Below are positions 9,595 through 20,307 of a DNA stretch of 33,628 nucleotides, piece after piece. The position numbers and the translations under genes were made by a program. This stretch comes from Fragilariopsis cylindrus CCMP1102. Lineage: Eukaryota; Bacillariophyta; Bacillariophyceae; Bacillariales; Bacillariaceae. Where the stretch lies: NCBI GenBank assembly GCA_900095095.1, contig FMBT01000629.1:1-33628 (forward strand). The letters run 5' to 3'. Under the pieces are notes generated by a model. That model worked only from the letters and a program-made list of their open reading frames with translations. It ran no database searches and had not been told where the DNA came from. Numbering within the stretch: position 1 is the first letter of the stretch; each line of letters starts with the position of its first letter.

Positions 9595-10586
9595 ATGGAT
9601 GTTTGCAATGATATCAGGGAGAAACTCTCATGGGCTGTAGCATCAATACTTTCTCTGGTCTACGCCATATCATTTTATGCTGTGAGCAATGGTCATATCC
9701 CCAACAATCTACTTTTTGGTTTCTGCGTATGGGGATCTCCTGATTCTCCGAATGAAGAAAACGGATGTACCAATTCTGTACAGAACTCGCACAAATCTGC
9801 CTTCATTGTAGATTTGGTTTTCACTCTAGCCGTTGGAATTTTCTACTTTCTGGATAAGAGTAAATCAAAGAAGACCATCATCTATTTAGCATACGCTTTT
9901 ATCATCTTGATGCACGGGATAATGCACTGGTTTATTCAAAATAATACCGTTCCCCTCGAAACACTTCGAATCAATTGTTACACTGATATTCAAAGCGACG
10001 CAAGTTCGTTTGGTCGTCCAATATTCGCTATATTCTCTTTCTGCCTTGCCATCATTATTCTGGGAGTGGGTTTTTATCCAGTAATTTCCCGTCCCATGAT
10101 TACAATCATCAGTATCATATTTGCTGTAATCGTTGTATATATTACAGACAATTCAGGTACTGAAGGAAAAGAAGGAGAACTTATTTTGCCGGGCTTGTTC
10201 GTTGTCGCACATCCATTATCCTGCATCACTGGACTACTAACAACCAAGACCCAAATGTTTAGTCCATCGGTCGGATGGCTCTTTGCCTTATGCACTTTAA
10301 TCGGGATACTTGAGCTTACTCTGTGCAAAGAGATCCTGAAGCCTTTCGGCGGACATGTCTGGTACGTTTTCTTTCTTTCTTTCTTTCTTTCCTTCTTTTA
10401 ACCGGCCCGCATCATCATCTTAAAATGGAAAACACTACATCACTTGAAATGAGAAATCGTTCGTCTATCTCACAATATTGTTAATTTCTTGACTATAGGT
10501 ACGATGTCACATTGCATTCTGCTGTCATCCTTTCCTTGCCGTACTTCTGTTCTCCCAGTGCAAGTCCAAAGGGAAAGAATAATTAA
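9595..10586 (+). CDS. multi-pass membrane protein of unknown function (two exons)
   Basis: Exon 1 is 9595-10361 and exon 2 is 10499-10586, giving 284 residues. I do not recognise the family. There are about seven to eight hydrophobic segments, at roughly residues 12-30, 70-88, 93-113, 142-163, 167-183, 198-215, 225-243 and 262-276. Polar features near membrane segments include HGIMHW (about 105-110) and GGHVWYDVTLH across the splice junction. His/Asp residues of this kind are seen in membrane hydrolases of the CREST superfamily, but the resemblance is too weak for a call. The intron is GTACGT...TATAG, 137 nt. Splicing restores Trp256 and adds 28 residues before TAA. Without splicing, a (CTTT)n tract would encode a Phe/Leu/Ser tail and stop at 10401. 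Confidence 0.8.
10362..10498 (+). other. intron of membrane-protein gene with CTTT microsatellite
   Basis: Donor GTACGT and acceptor ACTATAG bound a 137-nt intron that splits a Trp codon (TG|G). A CTTT tandem tract lies at about 10368-10395, directly downstream of the donor. Confidence 0.8.
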
Positions 10587-11188
10587 TATATTCAATATAT
10601 TGCATGGTGTTTGAGATTTCTAAAACTTGCTTGCTTTGAAACACGTTGTAATATGAATACCATTTAGTTCCAATCTTCTCTGTATCATCATTATTGCTAT
10701 TTTGTTGTTGGCTGGTGTACAATTTTTCCTATTCATATTACCATTGCCATTGACATTGCCATCATCATTTCCATTTTTATAATAACCTAAGAAAGAAATA
10801 TAGCAGATCAATTTCCTTTGAAATACATCTATCTCAACAGTTTGAAAGTGTGCATGCATTGCTGTGGTAATATTATAAATATTCAATATACGATGTATCA
10901 TCAATCTAGCTAGGACCCGTTGTAATAGTTGTTTAGAGGGATCAGCTTCCTAGTTGGCAATGCTACTCCACTATTTTTATATACATACTAGTGAAGAATT
11001 GGGCAGTAATGTACTACTATACCTTGTGAGGATGCATGGGTGGAGCTCCTCCTTCATATCTTTAGGGATGACGCTGGAATTAATGACAGTAATTTGGACT
11101 GCGTGTATTGTATTGTATTACAATGTGCAATGTGCAATGTGTGTATGAAATTGTTGATTGGGTGATGGGTGTGAGTGGACCTATGGAG

Positions 11189-11229
<41 letters not shown>

Positions 11230-11653
11230 TTTTATGTAGGAGAGTACATTTAAATTTACTATTGATATGGTGAATTCAATTGTGTCCAGTAATTCCTCGT
11301 GCATAATATTCATTCACTAGATGATAAACAACTCAGAGAGAGCATCTATGAAAAAATTGACACACACAATACATTGCTCATAGTATTTACCTGTGGAACT
11401 GAGATTGTTGGCAGAAAACTTGTGTTTGTAGTACTGTATTTAATATAGAGATTCTCACAGCCCGCTGTAGTATATAATGATGGATCATTGAACCTTGGAA
11501 TTTCATGAAAATACAAACACATCATAATGCCACACAAAATCATCAATGACTTTCTTGACTTTCTTTATACTTTCTTCTCAATGTAACCACTTTACAGAGC
11601 ATGCTACCCACAACACACAAGGCAAGTGTGAACTAAACTTACAGGTCTTACAA
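10587..11653. other. intergenic spacer, membrane protein to RPLP2
   Basis: This stretch is AT-rich. The open frames of 60-95 codons are low-complexity and unsupported. It contains the ACTA microsatellite at 11189-11229 and the presumed RPLP2 promoter near its right end. No RNA gene was recognised. Confidence 0.55.
11189..11229 (+). repeat. (ACTA)n microsatellite
   Basis: About ten uninterrupted copies of the tetramer ACTA/CTAA occur in the spacer upstream of RPLP2. Confidence 0.95.
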
Positions 11654-12069
11654 GTAAGTAAATAACTTTTATTACTGCTTTTTTATTCAAAATATGGAAT
11701 TAAAGTCTTGCCATCTCCCGTCATGCCCTCGCATAAAATTAACACTTTACCGCATTACTACAACGCGCGTGATAGAGAAACGCCAAAAATAAAATTAATC
11801 ATCATGCTATTTAGCCTCATCGTTTGACTTGCCTTTATGCTTCATCAACGACAACCACCTTCGTAATTAATTATTATTGAAAGAATTGCTAGCTGCCCCC
11901 GCTTAATTTGCTTGTAAAATTGTTTTCGAATAAAAATCGTAAGTCTACCTTGTTTTTCTAGAATAATGTTATATACAATAGAAGTTTTCTTTTTCCGAAG
12001 GGATATGATATGATGTGAACACGATACAGTTTTTTTCTAATAAAAGTACTTTTGTTTTTGCCTTTTCAG
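11654..12069 (+). other. probable 5'-UTR intron of RPLP2
   Basis: A consensus donor GTAAGT at 11654 (after ACAA) and a strong acceptor, with a polypyrimidine tract ending CTTTTCAG at 12069, bound a 416-nt stretch that ends 18 bp before the start codon. A branch-like CTAAT lies near 12037. A leader intron of this kind fits a highly expressed ribosomal protein gene. Confidence 0.6.
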
Positions 12070-12087
12070 AAAAAAAAATATCTTAAG

Positions 12088-12432
12088 ATGAAAGAACTCG
12101 CTACATACCTTATGCTTCAAATCGGCGGTAACGCCACACCATCCAAGGATGAAATCACAGCATCATTGAGTGCTGTTGGTGTTGAAGTTGATACCGCATC
12201 CCTTGATAAATTGTATACCGATTTGGAAGGAAAGGATATTGCTGAATTAATGGAAGCCGGTAAGGCACAACTCGCTAAGTTCGGTGGTGGTGGAGGCTCC
12301 GGAGGTGGTGGCGCTGGTGGTGCTGCAGCTGAAGAAGTAGTTGAAGAAGAACCGGAAGTAGAAGAAGAACAAGAAGCTCCTTCAGGAGGAGGTGGTCTTT
12401 TCGGTGCCGATGATGCTGGTGGTGATTATTAA
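12088..12432 (+). CDS. RPLP2: 60S acidic ribosomal protein P2
   Basis: The 114-residue product is the acidic stalk protein P2, which recruits and activates translational GTPases at the large subunit. It begins MKELATYLMLQIGGNATPSK, followed by a helical domain with LSAVGVEVD and a flexible Gly/Ala hinge (about 67-84), then an acidic segment of Glu and Val. The usual eukaryotic terminus is SDDDMGFGLFD. Here the acidic stretch is followed by SGGGGLFGADDAGGDY, so only a Leu-Phe pair resembles the GTPase-binding tail. ATG at 12088 matches the conserved family start. Two upstream in-frame codon sets belong to the leader intron. Confidence 0.95.
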   Translation: MKELATYLMLQIGGNATPSKDEITASLSAVGVEVDTASLDKLYTDLEGKDIAELMEAGKAQLAKFGGGGGSGGGGAGGAAAEEVVEEEPEVEEEQEAPSGGGGLFGADDAGGDY

Positions 12433-13807
12433 ATAATTAAAGAAACATCATTTATTCTTCATCAATTCACAAATCCAAACTCCCCGCACTCCCCCCCCCC
12501 CCCCCAATTTTTCTTCGGAGGGTTTATTTTTTTCTCGTATTATAATCTTTGAAACAGAAAGTACATTGCATATTATCATGATATAGTTGTCAGTTTTTGT
12601 TCATGTAATGGTCTGCAGAAAGTATATATCACGACGACGTGCACATAGTTTGCTACACGCAATTGCGGTTTTTATCTAGTCTACCCCTACTAAGCTGTAT
12701 GAAGTTGCTGTTGAGCTAGCATCCAACTACTAGCCCTTAGGGGTTCTAGTTTCTTCAGAAACCATAAATGCTAGGAGTTGTTTGCAACTATGTATTATAT
12801 TTGTGTTTAGTCACTATTAGATTGTCCCACTTAGCCAGTTTGGGCAGACATCACTACATTTTCCGACAATAAATGGATGGAATGGATTGATCAGATTTGC
12901 ATACCCGGCAGATGAATGGAATGGAAAAGGGATGCCCAACACCACACTTTAACATAATATTCACTTTGTCATAAAATAGCTACAGTAGGAGACGAGGCAA
13001 GCAAGGGGGTGTGGGAGTCCTTGCATGTAATTGGGATTAACTCTTGGTACTAAGGAAATAACATTGAGAACACAGACTTCTTCAACATGCAAAAGCACCT
13101 GCTTTGGAAGCTACACTATATCACACATTATTCTATCCTTTTTTGTGATGATACTACACACCTTTTATAGAAAGTAGAAATTCACTCTAACTAACAAGTG
13201 CGCATGCAGCAGATGCTGGTTGGAGCTATTGTTCCTTCTAAATTACTACAGTCCACATGGTTGTAGTTTACTAATTCATCTGAGTGTATTCCCATCACAA
13301 AGATCTATTAGTACTTTAGTGTAATACTGTAGAGGCCCGCATCTCTACATAGAATTGATTGTAACAATAGTAGTACCGTACCGTAAGTGCGTTTTGCGTC
13401 CCGCGTGAATGAATCGAAGCCGCTCTTGGCGCGCCATTTTTTAAATTTAAAATGATGTGCCGTTCAACCACGATGATGTCGATCCGATGTGCTTATCGTT
13501 TTGCTGTCAAGGCTCGAAAGCGGCGCAAGAAGTCAAGAAAGCTGATACCAACACAACATTCGATGAATAGCATCAGACGTCAACACCAGCATTTACAGCA
13601 GTGTTCACACTTTATCTTCTGCTAGAGATCTTAATCAATGCCTGTATTCAAACTGACTGACTCGAATCGATCAGGTCTCTACTAGGTCTCTACTAGAAGT
13701 GAGCTGAGCAAGTTCTCGTCGTCACGTTGCATACCCTCGCAACAGCAACAATACAAGTAAAACTCCCCTCATAAATTTTCGTAAAATTATCACCTCGAAT
13801 TATAGGG
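12433..13807. other. intergenic spacer, RPLP2 to prolyl hydroxylase
   Basis: This begins with the RPLP2 3' region, including a C15 run, followed by AT-rich spacer. An imperfect palindrome (ACTAG...CTAGT) lies near 12730-12752. At 13676-13697 an 11-bp unit, aggtctctact, is repeated in tandem. A basic 57-codon open frame at 13452-13625 is discussed under findings. No other gene was seen. Confidence 0.55.
12491..12505 (+). repeat. C15 homopolymer in RPLP2 3' region
   Basis: Fifteen consecutive cytosines lie about 60 bp after the RPLP2 stop, probably in the 3' UTR. The exact length may be inaccurate. Confidence 0.9.
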
Positions 13808-14324
13808 ATGCTACCTTATTGCTTGATCATCGCAATCGCTTTTCATTGTGGGATGGCAATTGATGTTCTGGCTTTATCATCATCGCCTTCGCCGTCGTCG
13901 TCATCTCATCCGAAGAAATCAACTCAACGAGACAAAAATCTTGAGAAACTTAAGCAAGTCGTGAACGTGATACAAAATCCCGAACTCTATTCGACCTCTT
14001 GGTCAAACTTCGTTGACCTGATCGAGGATCCTGAGCATAACGACGATTCTTCAGTCCATCGTCGTCATCGCGATGGCGGTAGTGACGGAAAACAAAATCG
14101 GAGGTTTCTTCATCCGATCGCGAGTTGCGATGTGACGAAAGGACAAATCATCGCACTTCATCCGGTACAGGATATATCGTTTCAAAGACGAGAAAAACTA
14201 AACCGAAGACAACGACAAAAACGACGACGCGAATTACTGCATGATGACTTGAAAATTTCGATCGAGGTTGATTTGCTGGAAGAGGAAAAATATCCTTATC
14301 CGTGTATTCGACAAGGATGGATAT

Positions 14325-14356
<32 letters not shown>

Positions 14357-15580
14357 AGCAACAACAAAGAAATCGAAAAGGAGACCCGGAATGTATACAT
14401 CCATTCAGACGACAAAATCCATACCGGTTGGTATGGAAATTTGATTCCGACAGCAAGAACTGAGAAATTAACAGCAGCAGTGACAAATCGCCACCAAAGT
14501 CATAATAATACTTCGGCAGCGGGAAATTGTATTCTAGTACCCTTGCCGGGTGCAGCACCATTTTGCGTGTTTGTTGCAACTCGAGATATTGCTCAGGGTG
14601 ATCTAATTGAGAAGAAGGAAGAAGAAAAACGATATTCTGATAATGGCAATGCTGATAATGATAACGACAGAGAAGCGGAGAATAATAGAGATATGTTGTA
14701 CTACGTGCAATCTATTGCAAAAGAATACGCCAATGAAATAGGAGAACTGGTATCGTTTCTCGACATGGCTTGTGCGCCATTATCATCATCATCATCATCA
14801 TCATCGTCGTCGTCATTATTTCATTCTATCAATGAATCTTATCCGAAGTTAGAAAAGATTCATTCCTCACCTGATATATATTCGATACAAGATTTCTTAT
14901 CAGAATCAGAATGTGAACGAATTATTAGAAAGGTTTCTTCTAACGATGGAATTAATATGCGACCGTGTTTAATTAAAAATGAAGCAACGGGTAAAGTCGA
15001 ACCTGATGTAACGAGAACCAGTCTGAATGCAAATATTGCACGAAGGGAGGTACCAACAATAATACAAAAAATCTTGAATCTAATGAATAATGAAAGTGAC
15101 AATGGCAATGAAAATGTCAAGAATACTACTAATTCGTGTGGTACAAGTACAATAAATGAAGAACAGATCGAAATATTACAGGTTTTACGATATCGTAATG
15201 GACAAGAATTTAAATCACATACTGATGGATTTAATGGGCCAACAACAGCTTGTGGTTTTTATCAATCAGGTAGAATTGCAACTATATTTTGTTATTTGAA
15301 TAATGTAACGGATTCTGGGGGAGGGAAAACGACATTTCCTTTACTTACTGATGATGGTCGTTCTTCTTCCTTGGATATAACACCCAAACGGGGATTAGCT
15401 GTTGTTCATTTTCCAACAAGTTTAGATTTAAAAGAAGATCAACGGACGGAACATATAGGTACCCCTGTCACTGATATGGAAGAGAAATGGATATTAACTG
15501 TCTGGGTATGGAAAAATCAAAGAGCCGATATGAGATATTCTGAGGATATTCTACCATTTCTATCCGATGATATAATCTAA
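13808..15580 (+). CDS. prolyl 4-hydroxylase alpha-subunit-like, secreted, with N-terminal SET-like region
   Basis: A 590-residue protein with an N-terminal hydrophobic leader (about 1-23). The C-terminal part, about 355-575, is a P4Hc-type Fe(II)/2-oxoglutarate dioxygenase domain. It contains the metal ligands His471 and Asp473 (SHTDGF) and His549 (TEHIGTPV), with Lys560 (EEKWILTVW) positioned to bind 2-oxoglutarate. The blocks ATIFCYLNNV and GLAVVHFP are typical. Such enzymes hydroxylate proline in secretory-pathway proteins. The preceding 250 residues are not part of the hydroxylase fold. Fragments such as FLHPIASCDVTKGQIIAL, HTGWYGNLIP and GNCILVPL...VFVATRDIAQGDLIE resemble the ends of a SET domain, strongly diverged and interrupted by a D10 run and a charged insert. 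One exon. Confidence 0.9.
14327..14356 (+). repeat. (GAC)10 coding trinucleotide repeat
   Basis: Ten GAC codons in a row encode a D10 tract within the prolyl hydroxylase gene. A second trinucleotide tract, of TCA/TCG type and encoding serine, lies at about 14785-14817 in the same gene. Confidence 0.95.
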
Positions 15581-15996
15581 AATCTAAAACAACCAAAAGA
15601 AAAAGAGAGAATAAACTGCATTGACTGTTTTAAAATATATATATTACGAGTCGTTTTAATGCTCACCGACGCTGAAAGTTTGTGCAGTATACGAACTTTT
15701 CACGGTACACGTGCAAACTGCAGACATATATATGATAGACATTGTATAGGATATCCTCCCTTCACCCTCTGCGTCAATCCATTCATTTAACTCGTGGTCT
15801 CAAACTTTATCTTTTCTTGTAGATAGAACTTCAGGGAAAATGCCCATGGTAGTTTCACATAACTTCAGTTTCTGTGTCACAATCACTATCCAATCCACAA
15901 TCTTTTTAGATTATCAAGGAACTCTTCCAGCAACTTTTCGATATGGAAACTATTACTCTACCCAGGTAGCTAGCTCTACCTGCCTACCCCGCCTGT
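15581..15996. other. short spacer between convergent genes
   Basis: These 416 bp separate the 3' ends of the hydroxylase gene (+) and the glycosyltransferase-like gene (-). The stretch holds an AT-rich 3' UTR with a TATATATA word near 15640 and no open frame of interest. Confidence 0.6.
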
Positions 15997-16837
15997 CTAC
16001 GTAGCAATTGGATTTTCAATCAATTGTATTATCTCCTCTGTAGTTTTATTGAATACTTCTTTTGATAATAAAATTGGTTCCTTCACATAATCTATATGTT
16101 GTACAAGATTTAACCAAGAATTATCACCATCGTTATTCTTTTTATTACGACCATTATTTTCCAAACCACCGTATACCCTACTTTGTACAATGTATGTTTT
16201 ATATAAAAATTGTGTACTCTTATTATTATTATTATTCTGATTTTGATTCTTATCACTACTGTCAGAAGTTGTTGATGTTGATGACGATGCTACTGCTGCT
16301 GTTCTTCTTCTTCTCCCTAATGCAGCTACTAAGCAAAATGATGATGTACCACAGAATAATACTTTTTTTGCACCAATTAGACGTGCATAAACAACATCCA
16401 TTGGTTCATTACTAGAATTATGAATTGATACTGTTGCATTTGGATGCAATCGTTTCCGATGATGTTGTAAACTAGTAACAATAGCTTCATTATTAATTGC
16501 ATCATTTGTAATATTGTTACCCCACTTTTCTTTTGATATACCTCTTAGTAAATCAAATGGTTGAGTAATTATACCAATGATTTTTGTATTATTTGGTATG
16601 TATTTATCGTATACATAATTTGGTATCAATCCATAGGCTCCATTATTTACATGTAATAAATCACCAATACGGACATGTATAGCAACCTCATCTAATTCAA
16701 AATCAGTAACCCACGATGATGATGATGATGACAATGACGACAATGACGACAATGACGACAATGATGATGATGGTACTTCTTGTTTTTGTATTTGTTTCTT
16801 CTTATTAAACCACAATGATGATGATGATGATGATAAC

Positions 16838-16881
<44 letters not shown>

Positions 16882-16923
16882 TGATGATGATGATGATGAT
16901 ATGAATGATTCTTGTTCTTGTTC

Positions 16924-16961
<38 letters not shown>

Positions 16962-18024
16962 CTTGGTACTCTTGTTGCTCTTGTTTTTGTTTCTCTATAA
17001 AATACAATATATTTGATAGTAAATTTTGCATATCATACTGTATCATATATACTGCATGATCTAATCCATTATTTACTATAAAATCTGTATGTGGATGTTG
17101 ACAAATATTTTCTTTTTCATGAATACAGCGTTGACATGCATTTTCCCATGAAAAATTATTACTTGTATTTGTATTTGTATCTGTATTATGATTCTTTATA
17201 TCTTTCAAGTGATCAGGATCTATATTACGCATCTTTAAATGTTGAAATATAGGTGATATTTTACCATAATATTGAGCAGCAGTAGTAGTAGTAGTAGGAG
17301 CAGTAGCGGTATTATTATCATTATCATTATTATTACTGTACAGAAGTTTTCTTCTTCTTCGTCGTCGCCTCTTCTTCTTCTTTTTATGATATATTTTATT
17401 CCTTATATCCTTCGGATGAGGAATACAATTCTTTCCACCACTTACTATAATCTGTGCATTGGATGCAATTAATCTTGTTAAATACCAATCAGTTAAAGTA
17501 TTACCAATAGAAGAACCACGTTCTTCTGGACATCTCGTTAGTTTATAATGATAGACATCATCAGTCTTAGTAGTAGTACTTTCATTTTTATTTTCTTCTT
17601 TCTTTTCCTTTTTATACATCAAAAATTTACAAAAATTTAAATTGTTTCTTTTAGCTCTTGTTCCTTTGTCATGAATTTCTATCACCTTATTTTTTTCAAT
17701 ACTATTTTTGTAATTATCATCATCCTCGTTATTATCTGGTAGAATATAATCGTTATCATCACTAGTAGTAGTACTACTAGTAGTAGTAGGTCTATCGTTC
17801 GACTTTGGCCTTGACTTCAACTTTTTTGCCGACTTCGATATTGTTGTTGATGACGATGATGCTATTATTCTTAGATCCCTTTGATTAGTTCCGATTGAAT
17901 AAAGAGTGATAGCAACAATCATATAGTAAAGAAATTGTCGTCTGATTGATTTTATTTCTGTTCTTCCTTCTGTGGCAGTACTAGTGCTAGTATTAGCATT
18001 AGTAGTCGCAGCCATCGTCATCAT
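15997..18024 (-). CDS. putative type II membrane glycosyltransferase (fucosyltransferase-like)
   Basis: A 675-residue protein with a short cytosolic tail, a hydrophobic anchor at about residues 31-45, a low-complexity stem and a C-terminal catalytic-like region, which is the usual Golgi glycosyltransferase plan. The sequence EVAIHVRIGDLLHV contains HVRIGD (450-455), the HxRxxD-type motif that contacts GDP-fucose in GT11/GT23-type fucosyltransferases. Further on, ARLIGAKKVLFCGTSSFCLVAALG resembles the conserved second motif (cell-surface sugar transferases usually have an STFSWW-like loop here). A Cys-rich patch, ENACQRCIHEKENICQHPH, lies in the middle. Very long Gln (about 12) and Ser (about 20 plus further runs) stretches separate these parts. 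The sugar and acceptor are unknown. Another GT-B enzyme cannot be excluded. Confidence 0.65.
16707..16970. repeat. trinucleotide-repeat cluster encoding polySer and polyGln
   Basis: Blocks of GAT/GAC-type triplets (antisense to serine codons) at about 16707-16765 and 16814-16903 and a TTGCTG-type tract (antisense to glutamine codons) at about 16924-16962 lie in the glycosyltransferase-like gene. Synonymous alternation of the third base is seen (for example GACGAT), so not all of it is recent slippage. Confidence 0.9.
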
Positions 18025-19135
18025 GATCGACGACGCGTGTCGAATTGCTATAGCTATGGCTGAAGCTGAAGCCGAAGTTCAAGATCGTCTGACCAATAAA
18101 TATTTCTCTCCCCCCTTTTTATCATTCGAATCTACTAGTACAGTAATAAGATAATTGTGTTGAAAATCTGAACAAAGCAATGCATATACGAATTGACGAG
18201 CAAAGGCCTTCCCCATTCACCTGTTACTGTCAGTAATAAGACATATGTTACTGTATCTTATATCTTGGTACTGCGAAAAGCGAAAAGTTTTACTTTTCTT
18301 GGCTTGTTCTCTTAGTACAGCTAGTACTTCCTCCGGTCAGAGCTTATTGACCGCGCGCTATCGCCTGAAAATTTCCATACAACAGGAAATTAAAAAAATA
18401 AAAGGAGATTTTGAAAGTTTTCGAATCACTCTCCGTGCTTTAGCGCGTCTTAATTTTCAAGCGATAAGCAAAATGAAGGAAATTTTCAAACGATAGTGCG
18501 CGGTCAATAAGCTCTGACCGGAGGAAGTAACATTATCGCTAACAAAACAAGACTGATCGTGCACGACCTAAAATAATGCGCACGTTTTTCATTTTACGAC
18601 GTGCGCGAAATCCTCTAAACACGAGCTTGCCTTCCGGAAAAGAAAAAAAAAGTAATTCAAGTCGTGCTGTCGTCGTGTCTCGACTTTTTAATTCGTTGAA
18701 AAAAGAAGCAGGGGCATCAGGTGTGCCTTTTTGAATACGGTACAGTACAACGGTAAAATTGAATTTTTTTGCTTGTCAACTTGTCATAATACTACCGTAA
18801 CATTCATAATTTTAGCTTAGCTTAGCATCAGGATCAGGTGTAATCGATATAATAATATCTCAACATCAGTAGTATCAACCTCAGCATCGCTCGAGTAGAA
18901 GAATTAGTGGAAGTATTCATAAGCAGCAACATCAAATTATTTTTCATTAACGATCACATCACACCAATCCCGCCGATCGAGAGAATTCGACAACAACAAG
19001 AACAAGAACAAGAACAAGAACAACGACAACAACGACAACAGCAATATAGTCTTTATAAAAAACCAAATTGTCAACGACGCGACGAGCAATAATAATTACT
19101 ATCAATAAAACAACAAAATATAATATATATATAAG
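18025..19135. other. divergent intergenic region with foldback element
   Basis: This region lies between the glycosyltransferase-like gene (-) and CHMP2 (+) and must contain both promoters. It holds a 203-bp foldback element (separate entry) and, at 18990-19045, a CAA/GAA-rich tract in the CHMP2 leader. The open frames here are short and unsupported; one of them runs through the foldback element. Confidence 0.6.
18326..18528. mobile_element. foldback/MITE-like element with 51-bp terminal inverted repeats
   Basis: The left arm at 18326-18376 and the right arm at 18478-18528 are inverted copies matching at 48 of 51 positions. The outer ends read acttcctccggtcagagctt and its complement. The 101-bp centre is not coding. 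It contains a near-duplicate of the inner right arm (aattttcaagcgata at about 18452-18466 versus aattttcaaacgata at 18481-18495). No clear target-site duplication flanks the arms. The small size, long arms and lack of a transposase suggest a non-autonomous MITE or foldback element, or alternatively a structured RNA. Confidence 0.65.
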
Positions 19136-20307
19136 ATGAGCACTTTTAAAAAATATAATCCGTTTGCGGAAAAAAAGACTCCAAAGGAATTAGCTAAAGA
19201 GGCGAAACGTGAAACAAAGAAAGAAGTTCGGGTGAGTAACAGTACAGTACAGTACCATATTTTATAGTAGTAAGAAGAAGGAGAAGAAGAAGAAGAAAGA
19301 GACTTGAATTAAAAAAAAACACTCAGCAGTTTTATTCTCAAAATGGATGGGAGTTAATATTTGAATTTGAATTTGAATTTGAATCGCATTCGCATCGCAT
19401 TTGCATTCGTATTCACTGATTCATTTGTTTGCTTCATTCGATTTCTGTTTTGTTTTTTAAATATGAATACAATTTTGTGTGTCTCACTTTTTCTCTATCT
19501 CTTTCTTTCTTTATCTCTCTCTTTCCAACCTGATTTCGACCGATATCAATATGTACTAATTAAATTAAATTAAATTAAATTAAAAAATGATTTGGATTTT
19601 GATTTGTCGAATGTGGAATATGAAAAAATGAATGCCCCTTTTTTAAAACATTTAAAATAAAATCTATTACTATCAACATTATGCATTATTAACATTTAAA
19701 CCGTTAGTCATCTCAACGAGAGATGGATCGAGAATTACGTGAATTGGATAGACAAGAATCACAAATTACAAAAGAATTAAAACAACGTGCAAAGCTAACA
19801 AGTAGTTCCAAGGATCCAGCATTAGCGGCATTAGCGAAACAACTGGTACAGATTCGAAAACAACGAGAAAAGATTATGACAGCGAAAGCACATATTGGTG
19901 CCGTCGGAATGAATGCCACCGCCATGGCCACACAGGTGGCGGCTGCATCCGCGATTGGGAATGTGAGTAAGGCCATGAAAATCACGAATGAGGCCATGAA
20001 CGTCCAGGAAACTACCAAGATCTTACATGAATTCCAAAGAGAAAATGAAAAATTAGAAGTCAAACAGGAAATGATGGATGATGCATTAATGGATGCCTTT
20101 GACAGTGAAGATGTCGAAGAGGAGGCAGAAGAACTGACTAACCAGGTACTGGCGGAATTAGGAGTGGAAATGGATTCAAAAATGGTCGGTTTGACTGCAC
20201 CGAGTAAAATTGTATCATCATCAGCAGAACAAAATATGTCGACAGAAGAACAGGCAGCATTGGATGCGATGTTACCCGATCTTAAATCACGATTGGATGC
20301 CTTGTAG
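19136..20307 (+). CDS. VPS2: ESCRT-III subunit CHMP2/VPS2 (two exons)
   Basis: Exon 1 is 19136-19231 and exon 2 is 19723-20307, giving 226 residues. The product matches CHMP2/Vps2, an ESCRT-III subunit that polymerises on endosomal membranes and acts in multivesicular-body sorting and membrane abscission. Exon 1 encodes MSTFKKYNPFAEKKTPKELA, including the family's KTPxEL block. Exon 2 begins MDRELRELDRQESQI and runs through basic helices (TAKAHIGAVGMNATAMAT, ISKAMKITNEA-like region), ILHEFQRENEKLE and MMDDALMDAFDSEDVEEEAEE. The C-terminus DLKSRLDAL fits a MIM1 motif for binding the MIT domain of Vps4. Aligning with human CHMP2A from memory favours the AG at 19722 as the acceptor over the AG at 19707. 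Confidence 0.92.
19232..19722 (+). other. intron of CHMP2/VPS2
   Basis: Donor GTGAGT follows codon 32 (CGG, phase 0) and the acceptor AG is at 19721-19722. The 491-nt intron contains TTTGAA repeats (about 19357-19384) and AAATT repeats (about 19560-19582). Confidence 0.8.

Noticed and set aside
10620..10904. 94-codon minus-strand frame with Asn/Gly repeats.
   Set aside because: Composition is driven by simple AT-rich repeats. No domain or conserved block is visible.
18245..18496. 83-codon plus-strand open frame.
   Set aside because: It runs through the left arm and centre of the foldback element and has no domain.
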